Origin: Talinum fruticosum
Lineage: Eukaryota; Streptophyta; Magnoliopsida; Caryophyllales; Talinaceae
DNA: 64,000 nucleotides
Reading direction: 5' to 3'
Assembly: GCA_021018815.1 (NCBI GenBank)
Contig: JAITYX010000045.1
Coordinates: forward strand, 1,612,001 to 1,676,000
Position 1 is the stretch's first letter; each line of letters starts with the position of its first letter. The position numbers were made by a program, and so were the translations under genes. The notes beneath the pieces were generated by a model. That model saw only the letters and a list, made by a program, of their open reading frames with translations, did not search any database and was not told the origin of the DNA. This document shows positions 1 to 12,233 of the stretch, piece after piece.

Positions 1-1868
1 TAGTAATATTGAATTCATAAATTTAGTGAATGATTGAGTATTGTTGAACATGAATATTGAGTTGTATGTTGAGGTTTTGATGAATTTAATTTGAATAGAG
101 TTAGAGAGAAAAATCAAAAAATTAAATATATGATCTAAGTACAGATTTTTCTGTATTAATACATGGTGTTGTGACTTCATGAGTAGCCCAAAATTGCTGA
201 AATTGTCGCTTCATGATAATTTATGGCAATTTTCTGTAAAGTTTTGTACAGTTTCGTATGCGTTGGATGAGTATCTTGGTAGTTATGAATTTTTGAGTTA
301 AATTGTCCTATTTTGGTGAAATTGGGATTAATTGACTAATTTGGTTAGAAATCGAAGTTTAAGAAAGTAATTTGATAGTTTAAGAGATATGTGATGATTA
401 AGAAAAGTTAAAGTACCATAAACCACCTATGCCCGATAATACACACTCATGAACCGATAAGTTCGTTAATTAGAAATCCTAATTGATATGTTTGTGCTAT
501 TTGGTGTATATCCTGAAATATATTGATTATAGGTGATAGAAACATGTTTATATGAGTTATGTTAAATGGAAACATGTTATGTACATTATTAGTTGTGAAG
601 TTGTTATTCACGAAGTGATCAAGCATGATTTATGTGGATTAAGTGTATCTTATCGGTATATGTAAGTAAAAAGAAAATAAGAAATATAAACAACTAAAGA
701 AGAGAAAAAGGATTGTGTTATTGATGTAAGAGCCCATGAATTAAAGAACCTCTTAAGCTATGGCCATAGAAGTGTCTGTCAAACTCAAGCCACAAATTGA
801 ATTCCTTCCACAAATTCCCGATAATACGCATCCTTTAGAGTTGAGGCCACGAATTGTTTTGCCTCCAAAAAGTGAGCCCACAAATTGTTTTGGTTCCAAA
901 TATTAAAGACCTGGGTCTCTAAAGCAAGACATGACTCTTCTTTCCATTCAAATGAATATGACTCAAAGCAAGAATTATGATACAAAGAAATAAATGATTA
1001 TGCATGATGAACAAGAAAGACAAAATAAATGATTTATATCATGATTGAATATATGAATGAGCTCAAGAAGAAGAATGAATCTTGTTTTCGTATGAAACTT
1101 ATTTGATGTAACACAAGAACTATGATATGATTTACGTGATGAATAATTTACGTGATGAATGATTATATGATGATTTGAATAGAAGAATGATGAATGAATG
1201 TATGATGAATACAAATACGAGAGAATGAATGAAGTATGTCTTGATTGATTTCATGAATGATTGATATCATATGTGCCGCTCGGTAAGTTTGGTCAGTTTA
1301 GTATCTTGCGTATCTCGAGCATGTATATTCTAAATCACATGTTATGAGTGAATATTGAACTTACAAGTGATTGTTAATGAATTAATGTGTAAAGTGAAAC
1401 AAGGGGTTGGGTTTGGGTTATTCACTGGGCTCGTGGAGCTCATGACCTCACCAACAGAGAGTTGCTTTGTGGTTTTCAAAAGAAGAGAACTAATGGATAA
1501 GAGACTCCGATTACAATATTCGGTCGTAAGTTAAAATGTATTTTAATTATGTATATAAAAGACCAATGTGCATACTCCGAGCGTGTCGCTCGTTGAATTT
1601 GTGTTGTGGATACTCCGAGCGTGTGGCTTGTTGAGTTTATAATTGTGTTTTGTGCAGGATCAAGGCTTTGAGCCTATGGGATTAGCCATATTACAGACGA
1701 AACTCTACCGAAATTTTCGGGAAAACCTTTGGAAATATAGAAACGAGGCTTCCGCATGTTAAGGAGAAAAGCTAGCAAACCTGATTTAAAGTCCTAAGTA
1801 GCCTTAGGGGTTCCTCTCAAGAAACCCCGACATGTAATACGCCGACTGGGCCACGGTGGGGTGTTACA
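1..1868. mobile_element. Right end of a Ty3/gypsy-type LTR (solo LTR or element edge)
   Basis: The sequence ends at 1868 in GGGGTGTTACA, the usual terminus of plant gypsy LTRs that begin TGTAACACCCC. The left end lies outside the window. No coding frame is visible. It contains a 38-bp-period direct repeat near 1572-1645 and AT-rich stretches rich in ATGAT and ATGAATG. It abuts sequence that fits an intron of the SEC3A gene to the right, so it is probably an intronic insertion. Whether it is a solo LTR or the edge of a complete element cannot be told. Confidence 0.6.
1572..1645. repeat. Two-copy direct repeat, 38-bp period
   Basis: The string ATACTCCGAGCGTGT occurs at 1572 and again at 1610, with similar flanks (CGCTCGTTGA versus GGCTTGTTGA). 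It is an internal duplication in the LTR. Confidence 0.6.
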
Positions 1869-3057
1869 CTTCTCTAAATCTTCCTTTTTCCCTCTCTAAT
1901 TCTTCTCTCCCCTCTAAATCCCCTCTTCTTCTCCCTTTTGCCTTCCCGTTCTCTATCAGCCAGCCAATATCAAATTACAATAATTGACTGTAATGTACAA
2001 AAAGTAACTCAGCCAATCTATCCAGAATAAAGGAAGCGATAAGTTTTTTAGGGGAAGTTTCCTTGTATCAAGAGTCCAAGCTTCCCCTTTTTAAAGAGGT
2101 TCATATAGTTTGTTATTAAGTGCTTCAATGTAAGTCGCGCACATCTTTTCTGGATTTGGTGAATCATGACATCATGTGCAATGTAAACCATACCTCAATT
2201 TCTTGTGTTTATAATGCTTAACCATTTGGAGATTAAAGAAACTCATTACCCGCTTGTGAATTCCAACACCTTGCTCTGTCTCTTGTTTCTCACACAATAA
2301 ACTACAGCTAGCAGACTCCTGGTGTTTTACTTGTAATTCCTTCAGTAGACGAGCTGAGATACAAAAAGCCCTATTCTTCTCCAGTTTCACACTTTATTTA
2401 GATACCAACAGTCCCAGGAGAAACAAATCACCTTTCTTTTGCACCATTTTGGATAAACTTTATGTTAATGGCGAACAGATTTGGGACAATTTCAAAACTT
2501 GATTCCAACAATACAAAGTTCTCAAACAAGAACAATTAAGTTTTTATGGAGCATGGTCTCTAAATAACCTGTGGCTGTGGTTGTTAGGGAAGAATGACAG
2601 TTTTCTGGAAGATGATTTCTCTGTGTCAATCTGTGCATGTGGTCAGTTCCTCAGTTATCCTCTCAGATGTACAGTGATTTCAGTTTTTGATTTTATATGG
2701 ACAAAGAAAGGTTTTCCTTTTGTTGGCTTCTTTCAGCTATAAATGTTTTTTTTTCCCTTAGCCCAGTTATTTTCACGAAGTGTGAGGGAAAACTATCACA
2801 AGATATCTTGACAGCATATGGTTTTTTATATTTTCCAACATTGTGTGTGTGGGTGCGCAGCGCAAACGCAACTGTGTATCAGTATCCTATTTCCCTCCAT
2901 GCACTATTCTATCTCCTTCTGAGATATTACAGGAGCTTTCCTGTGGGTTCAATTTCCAAATTAGCAGAAATGAAGAACAAAGGGCCAAATACTGAGGGGT
3001 TCACAAACATGAGTATAGACCTAACTTTCCCTAAAACAGCAAAGAGAGAGCGCATAC
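1869..3057. other. Non-coding spacer, probably intron 6 of SEC3A
   Basis: This stretch lies between the donor of SEC3A exon 6 (GT at 3057-3056 on the minus strand) and the LTR edge. I looked for the next SEC3 exon on the minus strand and saw none. The short open frames here have no recognisable similarity, including a plus-strand one at 2697-3221 that is antisense to exon 6. Confidence 0.5.
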
Positions 3058-6000
3058 GTGCCAAGAAGTGCTTCCATGTCTTCTTCTTCTGCTTGGGATA
3101 CAAGCTCCTTTTCAACAGTAACCTTCTGGTCCTTTTCAGACACAGCATCAGCATCAAGCCGATCGTCCAAACTGATCTGATTGGTAGCAGAGGTGGTTGT
3201 ATTCTCCTGCAGTTTGTTTGATAGTGAAAAAAATCGAATTGAACTCAAGTCCTTTCAAATATGTATAAATGTGTACACTGTCTGAGACATTAAACTAGAA
3301 AAGCATATCTGGATACATTAACGACAAGAAACGAATCATCAAACATATAGATCATTCAAATATTGTAGCGAGACTATTAGCCGTTCATCATTCTGAACAT
3401 AGCGCAACTATTAGCCGTTCATCATTCTGAACATAATCACCAAGCACAAAGATTTTCTTTTTATGAGTAATCAAGAAAATCTAAATTAAAAAGAACACCA
3501 AGGGGGTGTAACCATAAAAGGGCAAGCAAAAAACATCATGCCCTCAAGCTCTCATGTATAATATTATACAAAATCCAAAAGAGACAAATTTGCACCACCC
3601 TTGAGCACAAGGCTCCAACTATACAAATTTGCACCACCCTTGAGCACAAGGCTCCAACTATACAAACCCTCAAAAAGTAGAGCTTGAAATCCTGAAATGA
3701 CAAACTTTTCCCCTCAAAAATCCATCAATTGCTCTCCTTCCAAGTACTCCACCAAATAGCCAAAGGAATCTGCGTCCAAATTCTAAGAATCCAACTCTTT
3801 TTCAATATTCTTATCCAAGACACCAAAACATCTTTGGTGTTAGAAGGTTGAACCCAGCTGAACCCCATAAAGGAAATCAGAGAACACAAAGATTGTACTT
3901 AAATCAACATAGACAAGAAATTTGCAGATCAAGGAAACCAGATGAAGTTCACAATATTTTTGCTTAACAGCTCCCACATTTGTTCTCTGCTAGTATTTCA
4001 AATAAAGAAGAGAGTAGGCAATGAAAGGATGCTGCAGGATGATGCTGGAATACACAATGAATTAAACCCTCTATGACAAATTAGTTGGTTGAGAATTGCA
4101 ATAATGAATTGTATGAAAGTGCCAAGTGGTATGATCCAGCCTCTGGGATTTCTGGATGCAAGCAACACTTCTCTAGAAAATAAAAACAAAATGATGCTGG
4201 AATACACAAAGAATTAAACCCTCTATGACAAATTAGTTGGTTGAGAATTGCAATAATGAATTGTAAGAAAGTGCTAAGTGGTATGATCCAGCCTCTGGAT
4301 TTTCTGGATGCAAGCACCACTTCTCTAGAAAATAAAAACAAAATGCAGCGCAGAAGGAAGCACCAGGAACAGTCACAGAAAGCAAAGGAGGACTCAAAAG
4401 GAGGCTGAGTTGTAATCTAAGATCCATAATGAAAAATTATGGTTAATTATCTAGCAGTTTTGATAAACAACCAATGGAATGTAAGAATGACACAAGGTCA
4501 TAGGCCAATTATGAGTAAATGAATTGGTCAAATCACAGTCAAGCAACAAATCATGCTATATAAGAGCATGGATTTTGAGAAGTATGTGTTGCATTTACAG
4601 TACAGTTCAAATGTTTTGTACATGAGGACCAAAAGGCAAACAAAATCCAAATATAAGTTTTAGTCTTTGAATTCACCGTTCATTCCTTTTATTACTTCTT
4701 TTTCTCCCCTCCCCCTCTCTTTTCCCCCTGCTAGGATAATGAAAAGTTGTACTGATGAAACAAACAGAAGCCCACACAAAAGCTTAGGGGGACCAGCGAC
4801 ATTGCAATCAGAGGTGCAAGTTTAAAAAATTCCTGAAGATGTCCAGAGGCAACGAACTATGAGGAGGATGAGGGAAAAACATCTCCTCCAATGTTGACAT
4901 CCAAACAATTTCCTGACTCCTCAAGATAAGGCTAATCTACTCTGATTGCAAAGATCTTAAAGTTCAAAGGCCACCTGAGGTGCTTGTGACAAAACTCATC
5001 ACATCCATCGGAGCTACATTCAACTGTAATAATAAGTTCTAAATTTCTTAAACATTCATGATTAGCTGTTTGATTTAGACCATGCTAGTGGCCTGCATTT
5101 AATGGCATGGTACCACAATACTTTTTATGGGAATCAATTACTTTCGAGCTTATATATTTGTGTGCGTATCACATCCTACTAGGCCTCGGTTCGATAGGAT
5201 GGCAAAGACTTTCTAGGGGGAAGGTAAGGGGAACTCAGCTAGGGAAATAACCATGCCTCAAAATTCCTCCTACAGAACGGGAGAATCACCCCCCCAAAAA
5301 AAAAAAAAAAAAGAAACAAAAGACCCGACTCAAACCTGGAAAGGGTAGCCACTACACTGCACAGTCTAGCTCTTGGCTATATATAGTCAGATGAGCAAGA
5401 TAAAATGAGACGTAAGGCAAAATTCATGTCACCCTTCGGATCAAAATAAAAGGTTTTGTAGTAAGCTGCATCCAACTCAACAACCCAGACAAGGTCCTGG
5501 TAAGTTGTTCTGCAAGTTAGAGTATTTGTAAACCGTAAGTTGCAAGACATTGAATTTACTGTATTCCAGAGGATATTTCTAACCAATACCAGCTTCTCAT
5601 CAAGTTCAAAAAAGGGCTTATGACAAGGATGACTAGATTAAAGTTCTTCAATATGTGGTCTTATTGCAGATCTTTTAAATAAGTTCATAAAGAGTGCTGG
5701 AAGAAAGAGTATGTCACCACATCCATGTACTGCTCGGTTTCTAAGCAGAAGGATTTAAAAGGGCCACTCAAAAGGCTGAAAACAGAGAAATTTTGCCAAA
5801 TCATGCAAGGATGACATCTCCTTGGTGTCCTAATATATTTTTTGATTACTCATCAAAAAACTCATACTCTTTCTATCAATCATAAGCACGGACTTGAAGC
5901 CTTCTCAAATAATTTCTCCTTCAAAATAAACTAAAGTATCATCTTCAACTATATAATCAGATGCAAAATCAAACAATATCAACAGTGAAGTCAAAGTTCA

Positions 6001-9000
6001 TGATACTTGGAGAAGAATAAATAACAATGATGTAGCTGGACACAGCTTGTACCAAACAGCAGCTACATTTTCATCACAAACTAAAATGACACATCATCTG
6101 TACCTTTGCCCAAAGAGCCATTTCCACTACATCTATTCCGACAACTTTTGGTAGATGACCAAGCATGTCTCTACAGACATTTAATATACAAAGCAGAATC
6201 CGATTCCTGGATATAAATCAGAAGCGTCAATGTGATGCAATGAACCGAATCTGGAGAGCAACATAAATAGTGAGTAAGGATGATACCTGTCATTTGTATT
6301 CCGCATTGTCCATTGTGGCAGAGAGTGAGTAACCGATTGGTTGCGCAGGTTATCAAACCCCTAACAAAAGTAGTCAAAGGCAAAAACAGGAAGAAAGGAT
6401 TTGTCAAAAAGAAATAAGACAAAAAGGGGATCTTGTTCACTCAAAAGAAAATACACCAGTTCCTATTGTGAGCAAAAAGAGAGAAGCAGCAGTACCAGAG
6501 TAAATGTGCATCCACTTGGATCATTTGCATTAACCTCCACCTTGGAGAGATGCTTCAACTTGTATATTTTTGCTGGCTTCGAGTGCAATGATAAAAAAAT
6601 TTTAAACAAGCCAACAAATCACACTTAAGTAACCTAACAAATCATTACCCAAAGTCTAAACCTCAACACAATCACACAAACCCTCGAATGCATTGGCTAA
6701 CTCCGCTTATGATGAGGGCATATCAGAGTTTGTTGCATCATCAGTGTTTGTCTGTTTGTCCTTCTTTGGCACAAACTTTTCCTATCATGAATAGTTACTT
6801 TGTTTGGGCAAACTTAAGGATCATAGCATGCTACTGGAAAATATCCCAAATCAAGGACACTGGATAGCCATGAGGGATCGTAATTCATCACGTATCAGTT
6901 TGAATAAGTAAATGCAAGTTTGATCAATATCGAGTAACTTATAGTAGAAGCTTATATGTTTTCCTAACCAAAAAAACCAGTTACATTACATTTGAAGCAG
7001 CAACTGGATCAATATGCAAAGATATTCATATTTTGTATGGGTCTAACTACAATTAACTTTTTTTCCCTTTGACTAACTTCAGAATCTAGCAGTCGAAGTC
7101 TGGCTGCTACTTTCACGGAATTGGAATTCTGGATCACAAAAGAATTGCACTTGGAATGGAAGATCCTAAAGCACAATACTCGGGAGGGGGTTTAATGATA
7201 ATTATGCATGGCATCACCTCAATTTCTATGTTAATCCTACACACATAATCAGGCTCTAAATCCCCATATATCAATATCGGAGGAAATCACCTTGTGAGTA
7301 ACCATTCAAATTTGGTAGCGTTAAAAGGAAGCATACTAAAAAAGGACAAAGTTACCTCAAGAACACCTCCAGTAGAATATTTTAGAACACGAAGAAAAGC
7401 TTTTGTTCGCTGAGCCTTCTGTTTTACTGCTTCAAGTATAGGTTGTCAAAATCAAAGTACAAATGATCACCACCGAAATAGTACTATATTTCACAATGAT
7501 CTTGAACCAGAATTATGCACCTATTAAGATACTATAATAGTCCACACCAATCTTGTGTCACAAAAACATTTGCATACACAGATGTTTTCAAGAAATAAGA
7601 TGTTCATTACATTTGTGTATAAAATAAGGTAAATAGTCAATATTGACATAATATGCCCAAACATCATCAAATATTCAATAAAACATGAGTAAAATTAATA
7701 AATGTATCAGAAATGTGAAAGCATAAGTGAATAACAAGCAGATTAATAAAAACAATCAACACCACCCTTGCACCCCTAAAATGTGTATGGTAAGTAACTC
7801 AAGAACTTTAGATACTTGTATCCGTTGCTCAATTTGATCATTAGTAGAAAATGTTGATCTTAACTCCTCTCTTATTCTTTTGGTCAATATTCGCTTTTTA
7901 ATATTATATATCTACAGCCTACACATGTATTGCCCCAAACCCAGCAAAAGTGAGACCTACATCAGTAGTAGTTGATGTTTCTAAAGTCTTCTTCCAACAA
8001 TACACTCATCAAAAAAATGTCTTCTTCCAACAATACACTCATCAAAAAAATGTCTTCTTCCAACAATACCATCCAGCATGGATCTCGCCTTAGCAGCATC
8101 TTGGCAGATCTAGTTGTAGGCAGCCACACCGTAATCTTGCTTCCAAAGGGGCCGATTACTAAGTTTCGAGATTAAAAAAAAAATAATAAAGCATATAAGA
8201 GATAAAACTAATAACTATTATTGAGTATGCAAGTCAAGCAGTGACAATATTACTACAACGTCTAGGTGCTATAGTGAAGATTAAAGCCAAGCCTACCTAA
8301 GGTGTCTGACCCTAGTCCTAGACCTCCAAAAACTTATTGTAAACCATGTCCTCCATAAGTCTTAGATGTACCAAATATAGTTTTATAACCTCATCTAATT
8401 ATTGCTTCCCTCTCCTCTCTTGCATTATATGATATTAATCCTCTCACACCTCTTAGTGGGTGCATCTATATCTGCGTCTCAATGTGCCCAAATCATTTGA
8501 GTGTTCTTTCCCTCCCTGTATCCTTTATTGGAGCCACTCCTACCTTCGACTCTCATTTCATCCATCAATCTACGCAATCTTGTATGGCCACACATCTATT
8601 GAATCATCTTCATCTATGCAACCATCATCCTTTGAACTTGGATTTTCTTAATCAACTAACATTCTAAGCAATGCAAAAAGGCCTATGTGAACACCATAAG
8701 GTAAAATCTTTCGTTTGATCCTACTAGGATATTCTTATCAAATAAGAGTCTAAATGTATTCTTCCATGTTTTGCTATTACACTCTTATATCGTGAATAAT
8801 GCCTCTTCTATATCCCTGTTCCCTTGAATAATCAAGACCAAGTATCTAAACTTCTCAACCCTTTCTATGACAATATAACCAATGGTTTCTTCTACTACAG
8901 TCCCTCCTCCCCCTGCCCCCCTTGAAAGTGTATTTAAGGTACCCCATCTTCAGCAAACTCAAACTAAAACCCTTAGACTTCAAAGTATATCCGTCTTCAG

Positions 9001-10479
9001 CAAACTCAATCTAAAAGGCCCAAATCCAATGCTGAATTTGATCATAACCAAACAATCTGAAAAAGCAATCCAGATTCCAAATCCAAATCAATATCCCAGA
9101 GTGGCCGAATAACGTGCTGGAGGGGGGTTGATATGCCAACCTTATCGCTGAGATAGCGAAATTCTTTCCATTGGGACCTCAATCAAAAATCCTTTGACTA
9201 TGTGCTACTCAGCAAAACATCAAAACAACAATAGAAGATCAAACAGTTCCTTCAGGTACTTAGCTATAATCCACTATAAATTGACATAACAGGACTCTCA
9301 GTTGTCCAAAACATGTGCAGAATACAAAAAAGCAAAGAAAGATTTATGTAGCATCCTAAGGTCTAAGGGAATTTCATGGGATAGCTTAAACATGAAGATT
9401 ATCTAGCCAGTATTTTGAACATCTTGACATTTTAGATCAGCGAGTATGGTTACCATATTATTCTCAAAGATAATAATGCCATTAATATACAATAAATGTG
9501 ACTGAGAAAAATAATAAGCAAATCATCAAATGAAATAGAAAGGATAATATTGCTAACTTTTAGCACATGATGTATTCGATATTACATATCAAGATTCACA
9601 ATTTTTCTGATAAAATCTTATATGCTTCTTAGGTCCGACTTTTGTGAAATGAAAGTGATTCTGAAGAAAGGGCAGCATGTCCTGTTCTTTTTATGATCTA
9701 TGTATATAGATGTGCTAAGTTGCTAACCACAAATTCAGACCACGAGGCCAAAATCTCCCAGACCCCAAGGTATCAGCCTGAATTTTAGCAACAATACAAA
9801 CCCTCCGTAGGTGCATTCTGCGTCATCTCAACCCAGTGATCATTGCTCAGGTATGTACAACTCCAGCACCGATAATCTAAGAACATAAACTAGTCAATCT
9901 AAGCAAATGCATTATATGAACCAATCCCAATAAGCAAAATTCAAACTTACAGCTACCAACTACTACCAAGCACATGCATTGCAACAATAAATAATCAGAA
10001 TTTTCATCCATCAATCTATGCAACAATGCGGAATAAGATTCCATGTACAGCACCGATTAAAGAAAAGTGATTCTAATGCAGTCTCTCTAATAAACCATAT
10101 GCGTTTGGCACTACAACGCAATGCATAATCAATAGTAGAACAATGGCATATTTTGTCCATCCCTGTCAATTTCGTCAAAATCGCAACGAAGAACAGTTCC
10201 ATCTCGATATGAGAAGCCGATCGCGACTCAATAATTTGAACAAAAAGAGACGCAAATCGGAGACTGAGCCGAGAAAGAAAGAAACAAGGATGGAAGAAAC
10301 GTACTACAAATGGCAAGAACCCTAGGTTTGGCCATTTGACGGCCCAATTTGACAGATTTGCTCCATACGCCGCGGCTCTTGGCGACTCGCATGGACATGA
10401 GGACGTTGTGCCTGGTGCCTTCAATGGCGGCCTCACAGGATCGCCGGAGCTCCTGATCGTCGGCGCTGGATTTTGCCAT
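3058..10479 (-). CDS. SEC3A: Exocyst complex subunit SEC3A, 5' part (exons 1-6), partial
   Basis: SEC3 is a landmark subunit of the exocyst, which tethers secretory vesicles to the plasma membrane; its N-terminal PH-like domain binds phosphoinositides and Rho-type GTPases. Six minus-strand exons join in phase with canonical GT-AG borders: 10479-10308 (starts MAKSSADD, ends AKPRVLAI), 7429-7356 ([16 protein letters not shown]), 6576-6496 ([14 protein letters not shown]), 6360-6287 ([14 protein letters not shown]), 6206-6104 ([17 protein letters not shown]) and 3206-3058 (ENTTT, then [17 protein letters not shown]). Lengths 172, 74, 81, 74, 103 and 149 bp keep one frame (phases 1,0,0,2,0,2), giving about 217 residues with no stop. 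This covers the PH-like domain and the start of the next region. Introns 1 and 5 are each about 2.9 kb and carry transposon relics. Exon 7 (expected to resume near YVMGIGEAEAF) is not seen before the LTR at 1868, so the gene continues left of the window or is broken there. Confidence 0.88.
3373..3434. repeat. Two-copy 34-bp-period repeat
   Basis: ACTATTAGCCGTTCATCATT with the following CTGAACAT occurs at 3373 and again at 3407. It lies in SEC3A intron 5. Confidence 0.7.
3475..3840 (-). mobile_element. L1-type LINE 3' remnant (end of zf-RVT region) in SEC3A intron 5
   Basis: On the minus strand, 3787-3731 encodes [18 protein letters not shown], which matches the C-terminal end of the reverse-transcriptase zinc-binding (zf-RVT) region of plant L1 LINEs. 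The following sequence to about 3475 resembles the usual low-complexity 3' end of such elements. It contains a perfect 39-bp tandem duplication (3585-3623 and 3624-3662). The endonuclease and the RT core are absent, so this is a 5'-truncated copy. Confidence 0.65.
3585..3662. repeat. Perfect 39-bp tandem duplication
   Basis: Two adjacent copies of a unit starting CAAATTTGCACCACCCTTGA lie inside the L1 remnant. Confidence 0.85.
4041..4344. repeat. 152-bp tandem duplication in SEC3A intron 5
   Basis: GATGCTGGAATACACAA starts at 4041 and recurs at 4193. The two units are nearly identical across their length (about 152 bp each, ending in AAAATAAAAACAAAATG). Similar short peptides on the minus strand arise only because the unit is duplicated. 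Confidence 0.85.
4345..6103. other. Remainder of SEC3A intron 5, with a poly-A tract
   Basis: Non-coding intron sequence. An A-run follows a C-run at about 5290-5312. Minus-strand sequence near 5330-5400 has a weak tRNA-box-B-like GGTTTGAGTC, so a decayed SINE is possible but unproven. I see no other gene or intact element. Confidence 0.4.
7986..8070. repeat. 33-bp tandem repeat, about 2.6 copies, in SEC3A intron 1
   Basis: Copies begin at 7986, 8019 and 8052 with GTCTTCTTCCAACAATAC. The short open frame running through it reflects the 33-bp (11-codon) period, not a gene. Confidence 0.8.
8240..8900 (-). mobile_element. RTE-clade LINE 3' remnant in SEC3A intron 1
   Basis: Minus-strand translation near 8890-8800 gives [20 protein letters not shown], which resembles the FRYLGSIIQ block after the RT core of RTE-type LINEs. 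Further down, PTKRCERI near 8460 and LWRTW near 8350 match the usual C-terminal landmarks in the right order. Several stops and frameshifts separate them. The apurinic endonuclease and RT catalytic core are missing, so it is an old 5'-truncated copy. Confidence 0.6.
9113..10307. other. SEC3A intron 1, 5' part, no other feature seen
   Basis: This is AT-rich intron sequence between the donor of exon 1 (GT at 10307-10306, minus strand) and the RTE relic. The long minus-strand open frame overlapping exon 1 runs out of frame with the SEC3 protein. Confidence 0.5.
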
Positions 10480-10640
10480 TGCTGCGATCTTCCTCCAATT
10501 TCCCTCCTTTTGAGGAAATTCCGCTGCAATTGAAGAGAGATATACAGGGAGGAGAAATGTTCAGAGGTTTGACAAAATTTAAAAACTAAGTGCAACGGAA
10601 ATGTCTCTTGTTTGCCCCTGCTTATGAGTCGCCTCGGTAA
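10480..10640 (-). promoter_or_regulatory. SEC3A 5' leader and proximal promoter region
   Basis: On the minus strand this lies directly upstream of the SEC3A ATG at 10479. It is pyrimidine/purine mixed, with no stop-free coding extension of the exon 1 frame. No TATA box is clear, which is common for housekeeping genes. The transcription start cannot be placed. Confidence 0.35.
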
Positions 10641-11400
10641 AAACTAACCCGATTTAAATATATGACTCAATCTGCCTAAAATTTTTAATTTGAACACAAT
10701 TTTTTCATCCGAACTTGAAAAAATTCGAGGTCAAAAAATTCATAAATTAACGGATCAAATCTGATGTGAACTATAGATCAGTTGGTTCAGCCAATAAAAA
10801 TAATAATTTTAACTTTCTGTGTTATTGATTGAATTTTTTATGTCCATTATATGATTTTCCTTTCATTTGTCACTCTTTTAATAATGGTTATTTATTATAT
10901 TATATCATTTGAAGAGATGTTATATATTTATCACAATTATTTACAAACAACACTAATACTAATCATTACTCAACTTCTTTCTCAAAAAAATTAAACATTA
11001 TATATAAAAATTGTACATAGTTAATTTCACTAAAACATGTTTAATTTTAAATGGTGTGATATATTAAAAATATTTACACTATTATATTTTTGGTAAAGTG
11101 AACATAACTAGTCACATCTTAAACAATATATTTTTGTTTTGTATAGATACATTATTATAATGACGTAAACTTTTAATGTTATAATAAAAAATAATAATTT
11201 TAGTTTATTATAAATTTCTAATTATCATTTATTTGAAATTATTTTAGTTGTACTTGAACCATAGCCCCTAGGATGAAAAATGATCAGGTTAACACAAAAT
11301 CAACTTTTTGCTAGTGAATAAAATGGGTTGGTTTAGCCTACCTAGGTCAACCTTTTCTTGATCTCGTTTAAAATACGGTAAATATCCATATAAACTTCTT
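10641..11400. other. AT-rich intergenic region, nothing recognised
   Basis: Very AT-rich sequence between the SEC3A promoter side and the start of the pararetroviral insert. No gene, tRNA or terminal repeat was recognised. Confidence 0.4.
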
Positions 11401-11498
11401 TAGGATAATAAAAGAACTTTGAACGAATCATTAATAGAACAAGCTTTTGCATGTATGAAGGAATCCTACTAAAGTACATCTACAATTTGAGGAAAAAA

Positions 11499-11605
11499 GA
11501 CAAGTTGGCTATCAAAAGTTGTGACATAAAGAAGAAAATATATGACATGAGCATGAGAAAAATGACAAATTGGCTATCAAAAAATTGTGACATAAAGACG
11601 AAGTA
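11499..11605 (+). promoter_or_regulatory. Duplicated upstream element of the viral-type promoter
   Basis: Two similar blocks beginning at 11499 and 11564 each contain GACAAxTTGGCTATCAAAA followed by TTGTGACATAAAG. They lie 130-240 bp upstream of the TATA box at 11734, where a caulimovirus full-length-transcript promoter keeps its enhancer. The function is inferred from position. Confidence 0.4.
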
Positions 11606-11733
11606 AGAACATGATGTCTTCATAAATGAACGTAATGATATGAAAGCTATCATGACAAAACATGAATGAAGACAATTTGTCTTTCAAACAAACATTAATG
11701 TCTTTTTCTACCTTTAAAATTCCTTACATTTGT

Positions 11734-11740
11734 TATATAA
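11734..11740 (+). promoter_or_regulatory. TATA box of the endogenous pararetrovirus leader
   Basis: TATATAA followed by GG lies 330 bp upstream of the primer-binding-like site, with an upstream duplicated block. This fits the full-length-transcript promoter of a caulimovirid. Confidence 0.5.
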
Positions 11741-11960
11741 GGATATTCTTTCACTAGGGAAAGACATCGGTTTTTCACGAGTGAGTTTAGATTCTACTCA
11801 AGTGTATTGTTTCCTCTATATTTTGAAGACCGATTTCAAATTTTCTTTAAGCAAGTTTTTTAATTTTTGCGACAAATATTGTAATTATTCTGTTTACAAT
11901 TTCGTGTTATATATTTTATAAAATTTAAAGTTTATTTATATTTATTATTATTATTTATTT

Positions 11961-12031
11961 ACTCGTATTTTACTAAGTTTTATTTACTCGTATTTTATTA
12001 AGTTTTATTTACTCGTATTTTATCAAGTTTT
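11961..12031. repeat. 25-bp tandem repeat, three copies
   Basis: ACTCGTATTTTAYTAAGTTT begins at 11961, 11986 and 12011 (third copy TATCAAG). It lies in the viral leader between the TATA box and the primer-binding-like site. Confidence 0.8.
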
Positions 12032-12069
12032 ATGTGGCTTTAATAGGTTAATCTACAATCTCGTTAAAC

Positions 12070-12082
12070 TGGTATCGAGCCA
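12070..12082 (+). other. Primer-binding-like site (initiator Met tRNA) of the pararetrovirus
   Basis: TGGTATCGAGCCA resembles the complement of the 3' end of plant initiator tRNA-Met (TGGTATCAGAGCC) with one base lost. It precedes the first viral reading frame by about 150 bp. Confidence 0.55.
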
Positions 12083-12233
12083 TTACTGCATTTTAATTAT
12101 TGTCTTTGTATTTAGACATTGGTTAAACGTTGGTCAACCTTAAATCCATTGGTCATCCAATAGTGGTGGTCCCGATTGATAGTCTTGTTGGTCCCGTTAT
12201 TTGCAATAGTACTTTAGTTAGAATACATTAAAT

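Noticed and set aside
2697..3221. 174-codon plus-strand open frame
   Set aside because: It runs antisense to SEC3A exon 6, shows no family similarity, and the exon on the other strand is well supported.
10011..10595. 194-codon minus-strand open frame over SEC3A exon 1
   Set aside because: It is in a different frame from the SEC3 protein, which matches the family from its first Met with a proper splice donor.
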